A stretch of DNA of 64,000 nucleotides from assembly GCA_947627325.1 (NCBI GenBank), contig CANQVO010000009.1, forward strand, positions 1 to 64,000, read 5' to 3'. The translations under genes and the position numbers were made by a program. The stretch is from an uncultured Oscillospiraceae bacterium (GTDB taxonomy: Bacteria > Bacillota > Clostridia > Oscillospirales > Oscillospiraceae). Under the pieces are notes generated by a model. It ran no database searches and had not been told where the DNA came from. It saw nothing but the letters and a program-made list of their open reading frames with translations. Of this stretch, positions 24,455 to 32,758 are shown piece after piece (the first letter of the stretch is position 1; the number at the start of each line of letters is the position of its first letter).

Positions 24455-25285
24455 ATGAGTTACGCGGACGAGGTATTTCTCCGGAATTGCCGGGATATCT
24501 TAGACCATGGGGTGTGGGACACCGACCGGCCCGTCCGGCCCCGGTGGGAGGACGGCACGCCGGCCCACACCGTCAAGTGCTTCGGGGTGGTGAACCGCTA
24601 CGACCTGCGGCGGGAGTTTCCCATCCTCACCCTGCGGCGGCAGTATTTCAAGTCCGCCCTGGACGAGCTCTTGTGGATTTGGCAGAAGAAGTCCAACCGC
24701 ATCGCCGATTTGAACTCCCACGTCTGGGACGCCTGGGCGGACGAGACGGGCTCCATCGGCAAGGCCTACGGCTACCAGCTGGGGGTGGAGTACGACTTCC
24801 CGGAGGGGCGGATGGACCAGGTGGACTGGATCCTCAAGACCCTGCGGGAGAACCCCGCCTCCCGGCGGATGGTGACCAGCATCTTCAACCACCACGACCT
24901 GAAGGACATGGGCCTTCAGCCCTGCGCCTGGTCCATGACCTTCAACGTCAGCGGCCGCACCCTCAACGGCATTCTGAACCAGCGCAGCCAGGATATGCTC
25001 ACCGCCAACGGCTGGAACGTGATGCAGTACGCCGCCCTTTTGATGATGCTGGCCCAGGTGTCCGGGCTGGAGGCGGGGGAGCTGGTCCACGTCATCGCCG
25101 ACTGCCACATCTACGACCGCCACGTTCCCCTGGTGGAGGAGCTTTTGCGGCGGGAGCCCTTCCCCGCCCCCACCGTCACCCTGGACAGCGCCGTTACCGA
25201 CTTCTACGCCTTTACCAAGTCCAGCTTCACCGTGGAGAACTACCGCTGTCACGAGTTTGACCACGCCATCGAGGTGGCGGTATAA
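24455..25285 (+). CDS. thyA: Thymidylate synthase
   Basis: ThyA converts dUMP to dTMP with methylenetetrahydrofolate. The 276-residue product has the conserved N-terminal region, the catalytic Cys in LQPCAWSMTFNV (about residues 152-163), and LNQRSQDMLTANGWNVMQYA, which matches the dUMP-binding Arg-Ser-x-Asp loop. Near the end DCHIYDRHVPLVEE keeps the His/Tyr pair that contacts deoxyribose. ATG at 24455 follows GGAGGAGGGG. No folA lies next to it in this window. Confidence 0.95.
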   Translation: MSYADEVFLRNCRDILDHGVWDTDRPVRPRWEDGTPAHTVKCFGVVNRYDLRREFPILTLRRQYFKSALDELLWIWQKKSNRIADLNSHVWDAWADETGSIGKAYGYQLGVEYDFPEGRMDQVDWILKTLRENPASRRMVTSIFNHHDLKDMGLQPCAWSMTFNVSGRTLNGILNQRSQDMLTANGWNVMQYAALLMMLAQVSGLEAGELVHVIADCHIYDRHVPLVEELLRREPFPAPTVTLDSAVTDFYAFTKSSFTVENYRCHEFDHAIEVAV

Positions 25286-25321
25286 AAAGGCCAAAAATTT
25301 TTGGAAAATGAGGTGTTTTGT

Positions 25322-26050
25322 ATGCCGGAAAACTACGACTATTCCTCCTTTGATTCCAGCGCCCAGCGCCAGGAGACCCTGGGCCGGTACACTGCCAAGA
25401 CCTTTGGCATCATGTTCCTGGGGCTGCTGGTCACCTTCGCCATCGCCGCGTACCTCTCCAACACCTTCAGCGGTTTCCTGCTGATGTACCGGGCCCTCAC
25501 CGCCATGCCCTACCTCCATTTGATCCTCCTGGTGGCGGAGCTGGTGGTGGTGGTCGTGCTGTCCGCCCGGATCCAGAAGATCTCCCCGGCCGGGGCCACG
25601 GCCTGCTTCTTTCTCTACTCCGTCCTCACCGGCCTGACCTTCGGCATGATCTTCACCGCCTATGACTTCGGCACCCTGGCCTTGATCTTCGGCTTCACCG
25701 CCCTCTACTTTGGCGGCATGGCGGTGTTCGGCTATGTGACCAAGATCGACCTGAGCCGCCTGCGCCCCATCCTTGTCGGCGGGCTCATCGCCCTGATCGT
25801 CATGAACCTGCTCATGCTGTTCATCCCCGGCCTGGCGGCCATGGACCGGGTGCTTTGCACCGTGGGGGTGTTGATCTTCCTGGCCTTCACCGCCTACGAC
25901 ACCCAGAAGATCCGCCGCTACTACCTGGGCTTCCAGGGGGACGACGCCATGCTGAAAAAGGCCAGCGTCATCTCCGCCCTGGAGCTCTACCTGGACTTCA
26001 TCAACCTGTTCCTCTACCTGCTCCGGCTCTTTGGCCGGAACCGGGACTGA
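25322..26050 (+). CDS. Bax inhibitor-1/YccA family membrane protein
   Basis: This 242-residue integral membrane protein has seven hydrophobic segments spread over the whole length, as in the BI-1/YccA/YbhL family. The family pattern TAYDTQKIRRYY (about residues 189-200) lies before the last helix, and a C-terminal ALELYLDFINLFLYLLRLFG segment (about 217-236) is typical. Bacterial members leak protons or Ca2+ or regulate FtsH. GAGGTG precedes the ATG at 25322; an earlier in-frame TTG at 25301 lacks a ribosome binding site. Two tandem terminators follow. Confidence 0.92.
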   Translation: MPENYDYSSFDSSAQRQETLGRYTAKTFGIMFLGLLVTFAIAAYLSNTFSGFLLMYRALTAMPYLHLILLVAELVVVVVLSARIQKISPAGATACFFLYSVLTGLTFGMIFTAYDFGTLALIFGFTALYFGGMAVFGYVTKIDLSRLRPILVGGLIALIVMNLLMLFIPGLAAMDRVLCTVGVLIFLAFTAYDTQKIRRYYLGFQGDDAMLKKASVISALELYLDFINLFLYLLRLFGRNRD

Positions 26051-26070
26051 GCCTGTCCCCGCCCGCCCCA

Positions 26071-26109
26071 AAGCCTCCGACAGTCTTTAGGACTGCCGGA
26101 GGCTTTTTT
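26071..26109 (+). terminator. Terminator 1 after the BI-1 gene
   Basis: AAGCCTCCG/CGGAGGCTT stem extended by CAGTC/GACTG, then TTTTTT. Confidence 0.9.
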
Positions 26110-26118
26110 CTGCCCGCA

Positions 26119-26150
26119 ACAGGGCCCCGCGCTTGGGGCCCTGTTTTTTT
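26119..26150 (+). terminator. Terminator 2, tandem with the first
   Basis: ACAGGGCCCC pairs with GGGGCCCTGT, then seven T. Two strong terminators in 80 bp shield the sporulation operon from readthrough. Confidence 0.9.
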
Positions 26151-26257
26151 GTCCCCTTTTTCCGCCGCCGCCTCTCTTCGGCCTTTTTCGCCGGGGCGGT
26201 ATCGTACAATCCTGGGTGGGACAAGCTGAGATACTACCCAAGAAGGAGGCTGGGACC

Positions 26258-26566
26258 ATGCCTGTCAGGCTCGCCCAGGACAAAAACGCCCTGACCTTTT
26301 ACCTCCAGGGGGAGATCGACCACCACGGGGCCCGGGGGATCATGCTGACCCTGGACCGGGAGGTGGCCGCCCGGGACCCGGGGATGGTGACGGTGGACAT
26401 GGGGGAGGTCAGCTTTATGGACTCCTCCGGCATCGCCGTGCTCCTGCGCTGTTGGCGGCGGCTGGAGGAGACGGGGGGCAAAATGCGGGTGCGGAACATC
26501 CCGCCCCAGGCCAAGAAGGTCTTCGTGGCGGCGGGGCTCCACAAGATCATCCCCATGGACGACTGA
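26258..26566 (+). CDS. spoIIAA: Anti-sigma F factor antagonist SpoIIAA
   Basis: This 102-residue STAS-domain protein carries the phosphorylatable serine in FMDSSGIAVLLRCW (Ser near residue 55-56). When unphosphorylated it binds SpoIIAB and frees sigma F in the forespore. The ATG at 26258 follows AAGAAGGAGG; the longer upstream frame is not needed. It is the first gene of a three-gene operon in the canonical order. A weak promoter-like TACAAT (about 26205) lies upstream, but I could not find a convincing sigma H or Spo0A site by eye. Confidence 0.95.
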   Translation: MPVRLAQDKNALTFYLQGEIDHHGARGIMLTLDREVAARDPGMVTVDMGEVSFMDSSGIAVLLRCWRRLEETGGKMRVRNIPPQAKKVFVAAGLHKIIPMDD

Positions 26567-26581
26567 AAGGAGGTCATACAT

Positions 26582-27028
26582 ATGATACCCATCTTGAACC
26601 AGGCCACCCTCCTCTTCCCCTCCAAGAGCTGTAACGAGGCCTTTGCCCGCACCACCGCCGCCTGCTTCGCCGCCCAGCTGGACCCCACCCTGGAGGAGCT
26701 GGGGGACATCAAGACGGCGGTGAGCGAGGCGGTGACCAACGCCATCGTCCACGCCTACCCCCAGGACCTGGGGGTGGTGACCCTGCGGCTTCGGATCCTG
26801 GAGGGGCACATCTTCGAGGTGTGCGTCAAGGACAAGGGGGTGGGCATCCCCGACGTGGAGCGGGCCCGCCAGCCCCTCTACACCACCGGGGACGACTCCC
26901 GCTCCGGCATGGGCTTTACCATCATGGAGAGCTTTATGGACTCCGTCCGGGTCCGCTCCCTGCCCGGAAAGGGCACCACCGTCACTTTGCGAAAACGCCT
27001 CTCCCCCCGGCTGGGAGGCTCCCGGTGA
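26582..27028 (+). CDS. spoIIAB: Anti-sigma F factor / serine kinase SpoIIAB
   Basis: This 148-residue GHKL-fold kinase binds sigma F and phosphorylates SpoIIAA. The N box is in DIKTAVSEAVTNAIVHAYP (about residues 42-60), the G1 region in VKDKGVGIPDVERARQPLYT (about 82-101), and the G2-like SGMGFTIMESFMD (about 107-119). GGAGGTC lies 8 nt before the ATG. Its stop overlaps the GTG start of sigF (GTGA), giving translational coupling that helps keep the two in fixed ratio. Confidence 0.95.
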   Translation: MIPILNQATLLFPSKSCNEAFARTTAACFAAQLDPTLEELGDIKTAVSEAVTNAIVHAYPQDLGVVTLRLRILEGHIFEVCVKDKGVGIPDVERARQPLYTTGDDSRSGMGFTIMESFMDSVRVRSLPGKGTTVTLRKRLSPRLGGSR

Positions 27029-27735
27029 GTTACGCCCCCTCGGCGGAACTGCTCACCCGGGCCCGGGAGGGGGACCGGGAGGCGGTGGAGCGGGCCATCG
27101 AGGAGAACGCGGGGCTCATCTGGTCCATCGTGCGGCGCTACTACGGCCGGGGGGCGGAGCCGGACGATCTCTACCAGCTGGGGTGCCTGGGCTTTCTCAA
27201 GGCCCTCCAGGGCTTTGAGCAGGGCTACGGCACCCAGTTTTCCACCTACGCCGTGCCCAAGATCGCCGGGGAGATCCGGCGGTTTTTGCGGGACGACGGG
27301 CCGGTGAAGGTGAGCCGGTCGCTGAAGGAGCGGGCCGCCTCCATCCGCGTGGCCGCCGCCCAGTTGGGGGCGCGGCTGGGGCGGGAGCCCACCCTGGGGG
27401 AGATCGCCGCCGAGACCGGGCTGGAGCCGGAGGCCATCGCCGCCGCCCAGACCGCCACCCAGCCGGTGACCTCCCTCCAAACCGAGATGGGGGAGGGGCT
27501 GACCCTGGAGAGCACCCTGGGGGTCCAGGGCCCGGAGGAGGAGCTGGTGGAGCGCGTCGCCCTCCAGGACGCCATCGCCCAGCTGGGGGAGAAGGAGCGG
27601 AAGGTGGTGCTCCTGCGCTACTACCGCGCCATGACCCAGGAGCAGTGCGCCCGGGTGCTGGGGGTGAGCCAGGTGCAGGTGAGCCGCATCGAGAAGCGGG
27701 CCATCGCCCGCCTGCGGGAACTGCTGGGGGCGTGA
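27025..27735 (+). CDS. sigF: RNA polymerase sporulation sigma factor SigF
   Basis: Sigma F drives early forespore transcription. The 236-residue protein has sigma-70 region 2 (about residues 32-90) with EPDDLYQLGCLGFLKALQGF and YAVPKIAGEIRRFLRDDG. Region 3 (about 100-150) includes GREPTLGEIAAETGLEPEAI. Region 4 (about 180-235) carries the helix-turn-helix QEQCARVLGVSQVQVSRIEK. The GTG start at 27025 overlaps the spoIIAB stop. Sigma G is a close paralogue, but the preceding spoIIAA-spoIIAB identifies this as sigma F. The organism is therefore spore-forming or recently descended from a spore former. Confidence 0.94.
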   Translation: MSYAPSAELLTRAREGDREAVERAIEENAGLIWSIVRRYYGRGAEPDDLYQLGCLGFLKALQGFEQGYGTQFSTYAVPKIAGEIRRFLRDDGPVKVSRSLKERAASIRVAAAQLGARLGREPTLGEIAAETGLEPEAIAAAQTATQPVTSLQTEMGEGLTLESTLGVQGPEEELVERVALQDAIAQLGEKERKVVLLRYYRAMTQEQCARVLGVSQVQVSRIEKRAIARLRELLGA

Positions 27736-27766
27736 GGCCACAGGGGAAGGCTTTTTTGGGGAGGTA

Positions 27767-27795
27767 TTGCTTTTTTATAAGTCGTGTGCTATCAT
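27767..27795 (+). promoter_or_regulatory. Promoter of the aro operon
   Basis: TTGCTT (27767-27772) and TATCAT (27790-27795) have a 17-nt spacer. Confidence 0.75.
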
Positions 27796-27811
27796 GCAAA
27801 CTAGCATTTTG

Positions 27812-27840
27812 GCGCCCACGGCCCTGTGCTGTGGGCGCTT
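27812..27840 (+). promoter_or_regulatory. Leader hairpin of the aro operon
   Basis: GCGCCCAC (27812-27819) pairs with GTGGGCGC (27831-27838), followed by only TTT before G. It could be a weak attenuator or an mRNA-stabilising hairpin. No leader peptide rich in aromatic codons and no T-box motif is visible. Confidence 0.5.
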
Positions 27841-27863
27841 TGCGTAGAAAAGGAGAGATATGT

Positions 27864-28880
27864 ATGGTCGTCGTTATGAAACCGGGCACGAAAAAAGAGG
27901 AGATCGAGGCGCTGGCCCAGACCTTTGAGGCCCAGGGGCTGAACGTGGGCATCACCAACGGCGTGGGCTGTACCATCCTGGGCCTGGTGGGGGACACCAC
28001 CGCCGTGGACATCGACAAGCTGTCCATCCTGCCCAACGTGGAGCGGATCATGCGGGTGAGCGAGCCCTACAAGAAGGCCAACCGCAAGTTCCACCCCCAG
28101 GACAGCGTCATCCAGGTGGGAGACGTCCGGGTGGGCGGCGGCAACTTCGCCATCATCGCCGGGCCCTGCTCGGTGGAGAGCGAGGCGCAGATGATCGAGG
28201 TGGCCCGGGACGTGAAGCTGTCGGGGGCGTGTATGCTCCGGGGCGGCGCCTTCAAGCCCCGCACCTCCCCCTACTCCTTCCAGGGCATGGGGGTGGACGG
28301 GCTGGAGCTCCTGCTGGAGGCCAAGCGGGACACCGGCCTGCCCATCGTCACCGAGATCATGTCCCCCAAGTACTGCGAGCTGTTTGAGGAAAAGGTGGAC
28401 GTGGTGCAGGTGGGGGCCCGGAATATGCAGAACTTCGACCTTCTGAAGGAGGTGGGTAAGATGTCCAAGCCCGTCCTCCTGAAGCGGGGCCTGTCCAACT
28501 CCTACGAGGAGTGGATCATGTCCGCCGAGTACATCATGAGCGAGGGCAACGAGAACGTCATCCTCTGCGAGCGGGGGGTGCGGACCTTTGAGACTTACAC
28601 CCGCAACACTCTGGACGTCTCCGCCATCCCCGCCATCCACCGCATGAGCCATCTGCCCGTCATCGTGGATCCCTCCCACGCCGCGGGGATGAGCTGGATG
28701 GTGGAGCCCCTGGCTCTGGCCGCCGTGGCCGCCGGGGCGGACGGGCTGATCATCGAGGTCCACAACGATCCCCCCCACGCCAAGTGCGACGGCCAGCAGT
28801 CCCTCACCCCCGAGGCGTTCCAGACCCTGGTGGGCAAGGTCCGGGCGCTGGTCCCCATGGCGGGCAAGGTGCTCTCGTGA
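27864..28880 (+). CDS. aroF: DAHP synthase (3-deoxy-7-phosphoheptulonate synthase)
   Basis: This enzyme joins phosphoenolpyruvate and erythrose-4-phosphate, the first step to chorismate. The 338-residue protein is of the Gram-positive type. An N-terminal ferredoxin-like regulatory domain (about residues 1-70, MVVVMKPGTKKEEIEALAQT) is followed by a class Ib barrel with AIIAGPCSVES (about 94-104), LRGGAFKPRTSPYSFQG (about 120-136), LLKRGLS (about 208-214) and VDPSHAAGMSWM (about 271-282). AAGGAGAG precedes the ATG at 27864. It opens the aromatic operon, and its stop overlaps the aroB start. Confidence 0.95.
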   Translation: MVVVMKPGTKKEEIEALAQTFEAQGLNVGITNGVGCTILGLVGDTTAVDIDKLSILPNVERIMRVSEPYKKANRKFHPQDSVIQVGDVRVGGGNFAIIAGPCSVESEAQMIEVARDVKLSGACMLRGGAFKPRTSPYSFQGMGVDGLELLLEAKRDTGLPIVTEIMSPKYCELFEEKVDVVQVGARNMQNFDLLKEVGKMSKPVLLKRGLSNSYEEWIMSAEYIMSEGNENVILCERGVRTFETYTRNTLDVSAIPAIHRMSHLPVIVDPSHAAGMSWMVEPLALAAVAAGADGLIIEVHNDPPHAKCDGQQSLTPEAFQTLVGKVRALVPMAGKVLS

Positions 28881-29959
28881 AGACCCTTCGGGTGGATCTC
28901 CCGGGCAGGGAGTACGACATCCACATGGAGACGGGCTGTCTGGACACCGCGGGAGCGCGGGTCCGGGCGGTCTGCCCCCGGGCGAAAAAGCTCTTTGTGG
29001 TCACCGACACCACCGTTGGGCCCCTCTACGGCCGGCGCCTGCTGGACAGCCTGGCCGGGGCGGGGTTGGAGGCGGGGCTGTTCGCCGTCCCCGCCGGGGA
29101 GGAGAGCAAGAACGCCGCCATGCTCGCCCGCCTGTGGGAGGAGATGATGGCCCGGGGCCTCACCCGCACCGACGCCGTGGTCGCCCTGGGCGGCGGCGTG
29201 GTGGGGGACCTGGCGGGCTTCGCCGCCGCCACCATCCTGCGGGGGGTGGACTTTGTCCAGATCCCCACCACCCTCCTGGCCCAGGTGGACTCCTCCGTGG
29301 GCGGCAAGGTGGCGGTGGACCTGGACCACGGCAAGAACCTGGCCGGGGCCTTCTGGCAGCCCCGGCTGGTGCTCATGGACCCGGCCACCCTGGACACTCT
29401 GCCCGACGCCACCTTTGCCGACGGCATGGCGGAGGTGGTCAAGTACGGCTGTATCTTCGACCGGGACTTCTTCGACTTCCTGGCCGCCCGCCCCAGCCGG
29501 GCGGCGGTGATGGGGGAGATCGAGCACGTTTTGTACACCTGCTGTGACCTGAAGCGGCGGGTGGTGGTGGAGGACGAGCGGGACACCGGGGCGCGGATGC
29601 TCCTGAACTTCGGCCACACCGTGGGCCACGCCTTTGAAAAGGCGGGGAACTACCAGACCTGGACCCACGGCCAGGCGGTGGCCGCCGGGATGGTGGTGGC
29701 CGCCCGGCTCAGCGTGGAGCTGGGGGTGCTGGAGGACGGCGGGGCCGTGGCCCGGCTGGCGGAACTGCTGGAGGCCCTGGGCCTGCCCACCCGCATCCAG
29801 TGTGGCTGGGACGATATCGTGGAGGCGGTGGGCCTGGACAAAAAGAGCGCCGGGGACCACATCTCCTTCGTCCTCCTGGAGCAGTTGGGCCGCGCCGTGG
29901 CCCGGCGGATGCCCAAGGGGGAGGTCCTTCAACATCTCAAGGCCATTTACGGAGGGTGA
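28877..29959 (+). CDS. aroB: 3-dehydroquinate synthase
   Basis: AroB cyclises DAHP to 3-dehydroquinate using NAD+ and a divalent metal. The 360-residue protein shows the family core: ALGGGVVGDLAGFAAATILR (about residues 99-118), QIPTTLLAQVDSSVGGKVAV (about 124-143), and the metal ligands in GHTVGHAFEK (about 248-257) and HGQAVAAGM (about 264-272). The GTG start sits in the GTGA that also ends aroF, so translation is coupled. It ends 6 nt before aroA. Confidence 0.95.
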   Translation: MKTLRVDLPGREYDIHMETGCLDTAGARVRAVCPRAKKLFVVTDTTVGPLYGRRLLDSLAGAGLEAGLFAVPAGEESKNAAMLARLWEEMMARGLTRTDAVVALGGGVVGDLAGFAAATILRGVDFVQIPTTLLAQVDSSVGGKVAVDLDHGKNLAGAFWQPRLVLMDPATLDTLPDATFADGMAEVVKYGCIFDRDFFDFLAARPSRAAVMGEIEHVLYTCCDLKRRVVVEDERDTGARMLLNFGHTVGHAFEKAGNYQTWTHGQAVAAGMVVAARLSVELGVLEDGGAVARLAELLEALGLPTRIQCGWDDIVEAVGLDKKSAGDHISFVLLEQLGRAVARRMPKGEVLQHLKAIYGG

Positions 29960-29965
29960 TCTGAC

Positions 29966-31210
29966 GTGACGGTGACCATTACCCCCAAGACCCTGGCGGG
30001 GACCGTGACCCCGCCCCCCTCCAAGTCCCAGGCCCACCGGGCGCTCATCGCCGCCGCCCTGGCGGAGGGGGAGAGCCGGATCGGGAACCTGGGGGAGTCC
30101 CAGGACATGGACGCCACCCGGCGGTGCCTGGAGGCCCTGGGGGCGGAATTTCAGGAGACGGACGAGGGCTTGATCGTCCGCGGCGTCGGGGCCAACGCCA
30201 TGTCCCCTTTGCGCCGCATGGCCCTGCCCCGGCTGGACTGCGGGGAGTCCGGCTCCACCCTGCGCTTCCTCATCCCCGTGGCCTTGGCCGTCCGGGGCGG
30301 TGGGATCTTTACCGGCCGGGGCCGGCTGATGGAGCGGCCCTTGGAGCCCTACTTTGCCATCTTCCGGGAAAAGGGCATTTTTTACGAGCAAAAGGACAGG
30401 GTCCTCACCGTCCAGGGGCGCTTGAGCCCTGGGCGGTACGCTTTGGCGGGCAACGTGTCCAGCCAGTTTTTCACCGGGCTCCTCTTCGCCCTGCCCCTGC
30501 TGGACGGCCCCTCCGCCATCGTGCCCACCACCGCCCTGGAGAGCGGGGACTACATCGCCATGACCTGCCAGGTCATGGAGCGGTTCGGGGTCAGGTCTGC
30601 GGCCACCTTGTCCCTGCCCCCCCAGTACCACGTGGAGGGGGGCCAGGTCTACGCCCCGGCGGCGGTGACGGTGGAGGCGGACTGGTCCCAGGCGGGCTTT
30701 TGGTACGCCGCCCGGGCGCTGGGCGGGACGGTGGAGATAGACGGCCTGGATATCAACTCCGCCCAGGGGGATAAAGTTGTGGCGGAGCACTTTGCCCGCC
30801 TCACCACCCCGGGGGACGTGGAGATCGACGTGTCCGGCTGTCCCGACCTGGTGCCCCCGCTGGCCGCCATGGCGGCGGCGCGGGCGGGGCGGACCCGGCT
30901 GGTGAACGCCGGGCGGCTGCGGATGAAGGAGTCCGACCGGCTGGACAGCGTGACCCAGGTGCTCTCCGCCCTGGGCGCGGACATCGCCCAGGGGCCGGAC
31001 TATCTGGACCTTCAGGGAAAAGACCGGCTGGCGGGGGGCGCGAGGGTGGACAGCTTCAACGACCACCGCGTCGCCATGATGACCGCCGTGGCCGCCGCCC
31101 GGTGCGCCGCGCCCGTCACCCTAACAGGTGCGGAGGCGGTGGAGAAATCCTACCCCGACTTCTGGAGGGAATACGAGAGATTGGGAGGGGAGCTCACATG
31201 GAATACATGA
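29966..31210 (+). CDS. aroA: 3-phosphoshikimate 1-carboxyvinyltransferase (EPSP synthase)
   Basis: This 414-residue enzyme adds the enolpyruvyl group to shikimate-3-phosphate. It has the N-terminal PPSKSQAHRALIAAALAEGE (about residues 13-32), DCGESGSTLRFLIP (about 91-104) as the phosphoenolpyruvate-binding loop, and RMKESDRL (about 320-327). The loop sequence resembles the more divergent, class II-like Gram-positive versions rather than the GNAGTAMRP of classical enzymes. The GTG start follows GGAGGGTGATC. Its 3' end overlaps aroC by 13 nt. Confidence 0.93.
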   Translation: MTVTITPKTLAGTVTPPPSKSQAHRALIAAALAEGESRIGNLGESQDMDATRRCLEALGAEFQETDEGLIVRGVGANAMSPLRRMALPRLDCGESGSTLRFLIPVALAVRGGGIFTGRGRLMERPLEPYFAIFREKGIFYEQKDRVLTVQGRLSPGRYALAGNVSSQFFTGLLFALPLLDGPSAIVPTTALESGDYIAMTCQVMERFGVRSAATLSLPPQYHVEGGQVYAPAAVTVEADWSQAGFWYAARALGGTVEIDGLDINSAQGDKVVAEHFARLTTPGDVEIDVSGCPDLVPPLAAMAAARAGRTRLVNAGRLRMKESDRLDSVTQVLSALGADIAQGPDYLDLQGKDRLAGGARVDSFNDHRVAMMTAVAAARCAAPVTLTGAEAVEKSYPDFWREYERLGGELTWNT

Positions 31211-32241
31211 TCTTTGGCGAGTCCCACGGCCCCGCCATCGGGGTCACCCTCACCGGGGTGCCCGCCAATTTGACCCTGGACCTGGCCGCCATCCAGGCCC
31301 AGCTGGACCGCCGCGCCCCCGGCAGGGACGCCACCGCCACCGCCCGGCGGGAGAGCGACGCGGTGCATATCCTCTCCGGCGTCTTTGAGGGCAAGACCAC
31401 CGGCGCGCCGTTGGCTATGGTCATCCAAAACGCCGACCAGCACTCCGGGGACTACGACGCCCTGCGCTACACCCCCCGGCCCTCCCACGGGGACTACCCC
31501 GGCTTTATCGCCTCCCAGGGCTGTCAGGACCACCGGGGGGGCGGGCACTTCTCCGGCCGCCTCACCGCGCCCCTGGTGGCGGCGGGGGCGGTGGCCCGGC
31601 AGATCCTGGCCGGGCGGGGGGTCACGGTGGCCTCCCACATCGCCATCATCGCCGGGACCTGGGACAGCCCCTTTGAGAGCCAGGCGGAGCTGGAGGCCCT
31701 GGCCGGCCAGCCCTTCCCCGTGCTGGACCCGGAGGCGGGGGAGAAGATGCGCGGGGCCATCCTGGAGGCCAAGGGTCAGGGGGACAGCGTGGGCGGCGCG
31801 GTGGAGTGCGCCGTCTTCGGCCTGCCCGCCGGGCTGGGCGGGCCGGACTTTGGCAAGAACGTGGAGGGGATCTTCGCCCAGCACCTCTTCGCCATCCCCG
31901 CGGTGAAGGCGGTGGAGTTCGGCGCGGGGACCTCCTTCGCCTACCAGCGGGGGAGCGAGGCCAACGACCCCCTGGCCGTTCAGGAGGGCCGGGTGGTGAC
32001 CGAGACCAACCTGGCCGGGGGGATCAACGGCGGCATCACCAACGGGATGCCGGTGGTGTTCACCGCCACCTTCCGCCCCACCCCCTCCATCGCCCTGCCC
32101 CAGCGGAGCGTTGACCTCCGCACGGGGGAGGAAGTGGAAATTACCATCCGGGGCCGCCACGACCCCTGCGTGGTCCCCCGGGCGGTGCCGGTGGTGGAGG
32201 CCGCCGCCGCCCTGGCTGCCTGCCAGGTGTTGGGGATCTGA
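31198..32241 (+). CDS. aroC: Chorismate synthase
   Basis: AroC makes chorismate with reduced FMN as cofactor. The 347-residue protein has FGESHGPAIGVTLTGVPANL (about residues 5-24), SQGCQDHRGGGHFSGRLTAP (about 104-123) and NLAGGINGGITNGMPVVF (about 272-289). It is slightly shorter than typical (about 360). The ATG at 31198 is backed by GGGAGGGG and lies inside the aroA 3' end. The usual branch end of the shikimate pathway is therefore complete in this operon. Confidence 0.95.
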   Translation: MEYMIFGESHGPAIGVTLTGVPANLTLDLAAIQAQLDRRAPGRDATATARRESDAVHILSGVFEGKTTGAPLAMVIQNADQHSGDYDALRYTPRPSHGDYPGFIASQGCQDHRGGGHFSGRLTAPLVAAGAVARQILAGRGVTVASHIAIIAGTWDSPFESQAELEALAGQPFPVLDPEAGEKMRGAILEAKGQGDSVGGAVECAVFGLPAGLGGPDFGKNVEGIFAQHLFAIPAVKAVEFGAGTSFAYQRGSEANDPLAVQEGRVVTETNLAGGINGGITNGMPVVFTATFRPTPSIALPQRSVDLRTGEEVEITIRGRHDPCVVPRAVPVVEAAAALAACQVLGI

Positions 32242-32266
32242 AAGAGAGAGAAAAGGAGGCTTTGCC

Positions 32267-32758
32267 ATGTCCCGTTTTGAGCCTGTGACGGCCCCCAAGT
32301 CCGCCCTTGTGCTCCCCGGCGCGGTGGTGGTGGGGGATGTGACGCTGGGGGAGGAGTGCTCGGTGTGGTACAACGCCGTCCTCCGGGGGGATGAGGCCCC
32401 CATCGCCGTCGGCTGGGGGAGCAACGTGCAGGACAACGCCGTTCTCCACACCACCACCGGCCATCCCCTCACCCTGGGCCGGGACGTGACGGTGGGCCAC
32501 GGGGCCATTTTACATAGCTGTACCGTGGGGGACAACACCCTCATCGGCATGGGGGCCATCGTGTTGGACGACGCGGTGATCGGCAAGGATTGTATCGTGG
32601 CCGCCGGGGCGCTGGTCACCGGGCGCACCGTCATCCCCGACGGGTCCATGGTCATGGGCGCCCCGGCCAAGGTGCGCCGGGCGCTGACGGAGGAGGAGAT
32701 CGCCGCCACGGCGGAGAACGCCCGGGTCTACCGGGAGCTGAAGGAGGGATACCGCTGA
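32267..32758 (+). CDS. Gamma carbonic anhydrase family (left-handed beta-helix) protein
   Basis: This 163-residue hexapeptide-repeat protein of the gamma carbonic anhydrase/YrdA group is built from imperfect LbetaH repeats (GAVVVGDVTLGEECSVWYNA, then VTVGHGAILHSCTVGDNTLI). Candidate zinc histidines lie in NAVLHTTTGHP (about residues 59-69) and VGHGAILHS (about 76-84). ATG at 32267 has AAAAGGAGG upstream. Its stop shares one A with the pheA start. Why it sits inside an aromatic operon is not evident. It may be a neutral insertion, a CO2/bicarbonate enzyme, or a scaffold protein. Whether it has real activity cannot be told here. Confidence 0.85.
   Translation: MSRFEPVTAPKSALVLPGAVVVGDVTLGEECSVWYNAVLRGDEAPIAVGWGSNVQDNAVLHTTTGHPLTLGRDVTVGHGAILHSCTVGDNTLIGMGAIVLDDAVIGKDCIVAAGALVTGRTVIPDGSMVMGAPAKVRRALTEEEIAATAENARVYRELKEGYR

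Noticed and set aside
28595-31066. Minus-strand ORF of 823 aa
   Set aside because: Runs antisense across aroF, aroB and aroA; low-complexity composition, no start signal.
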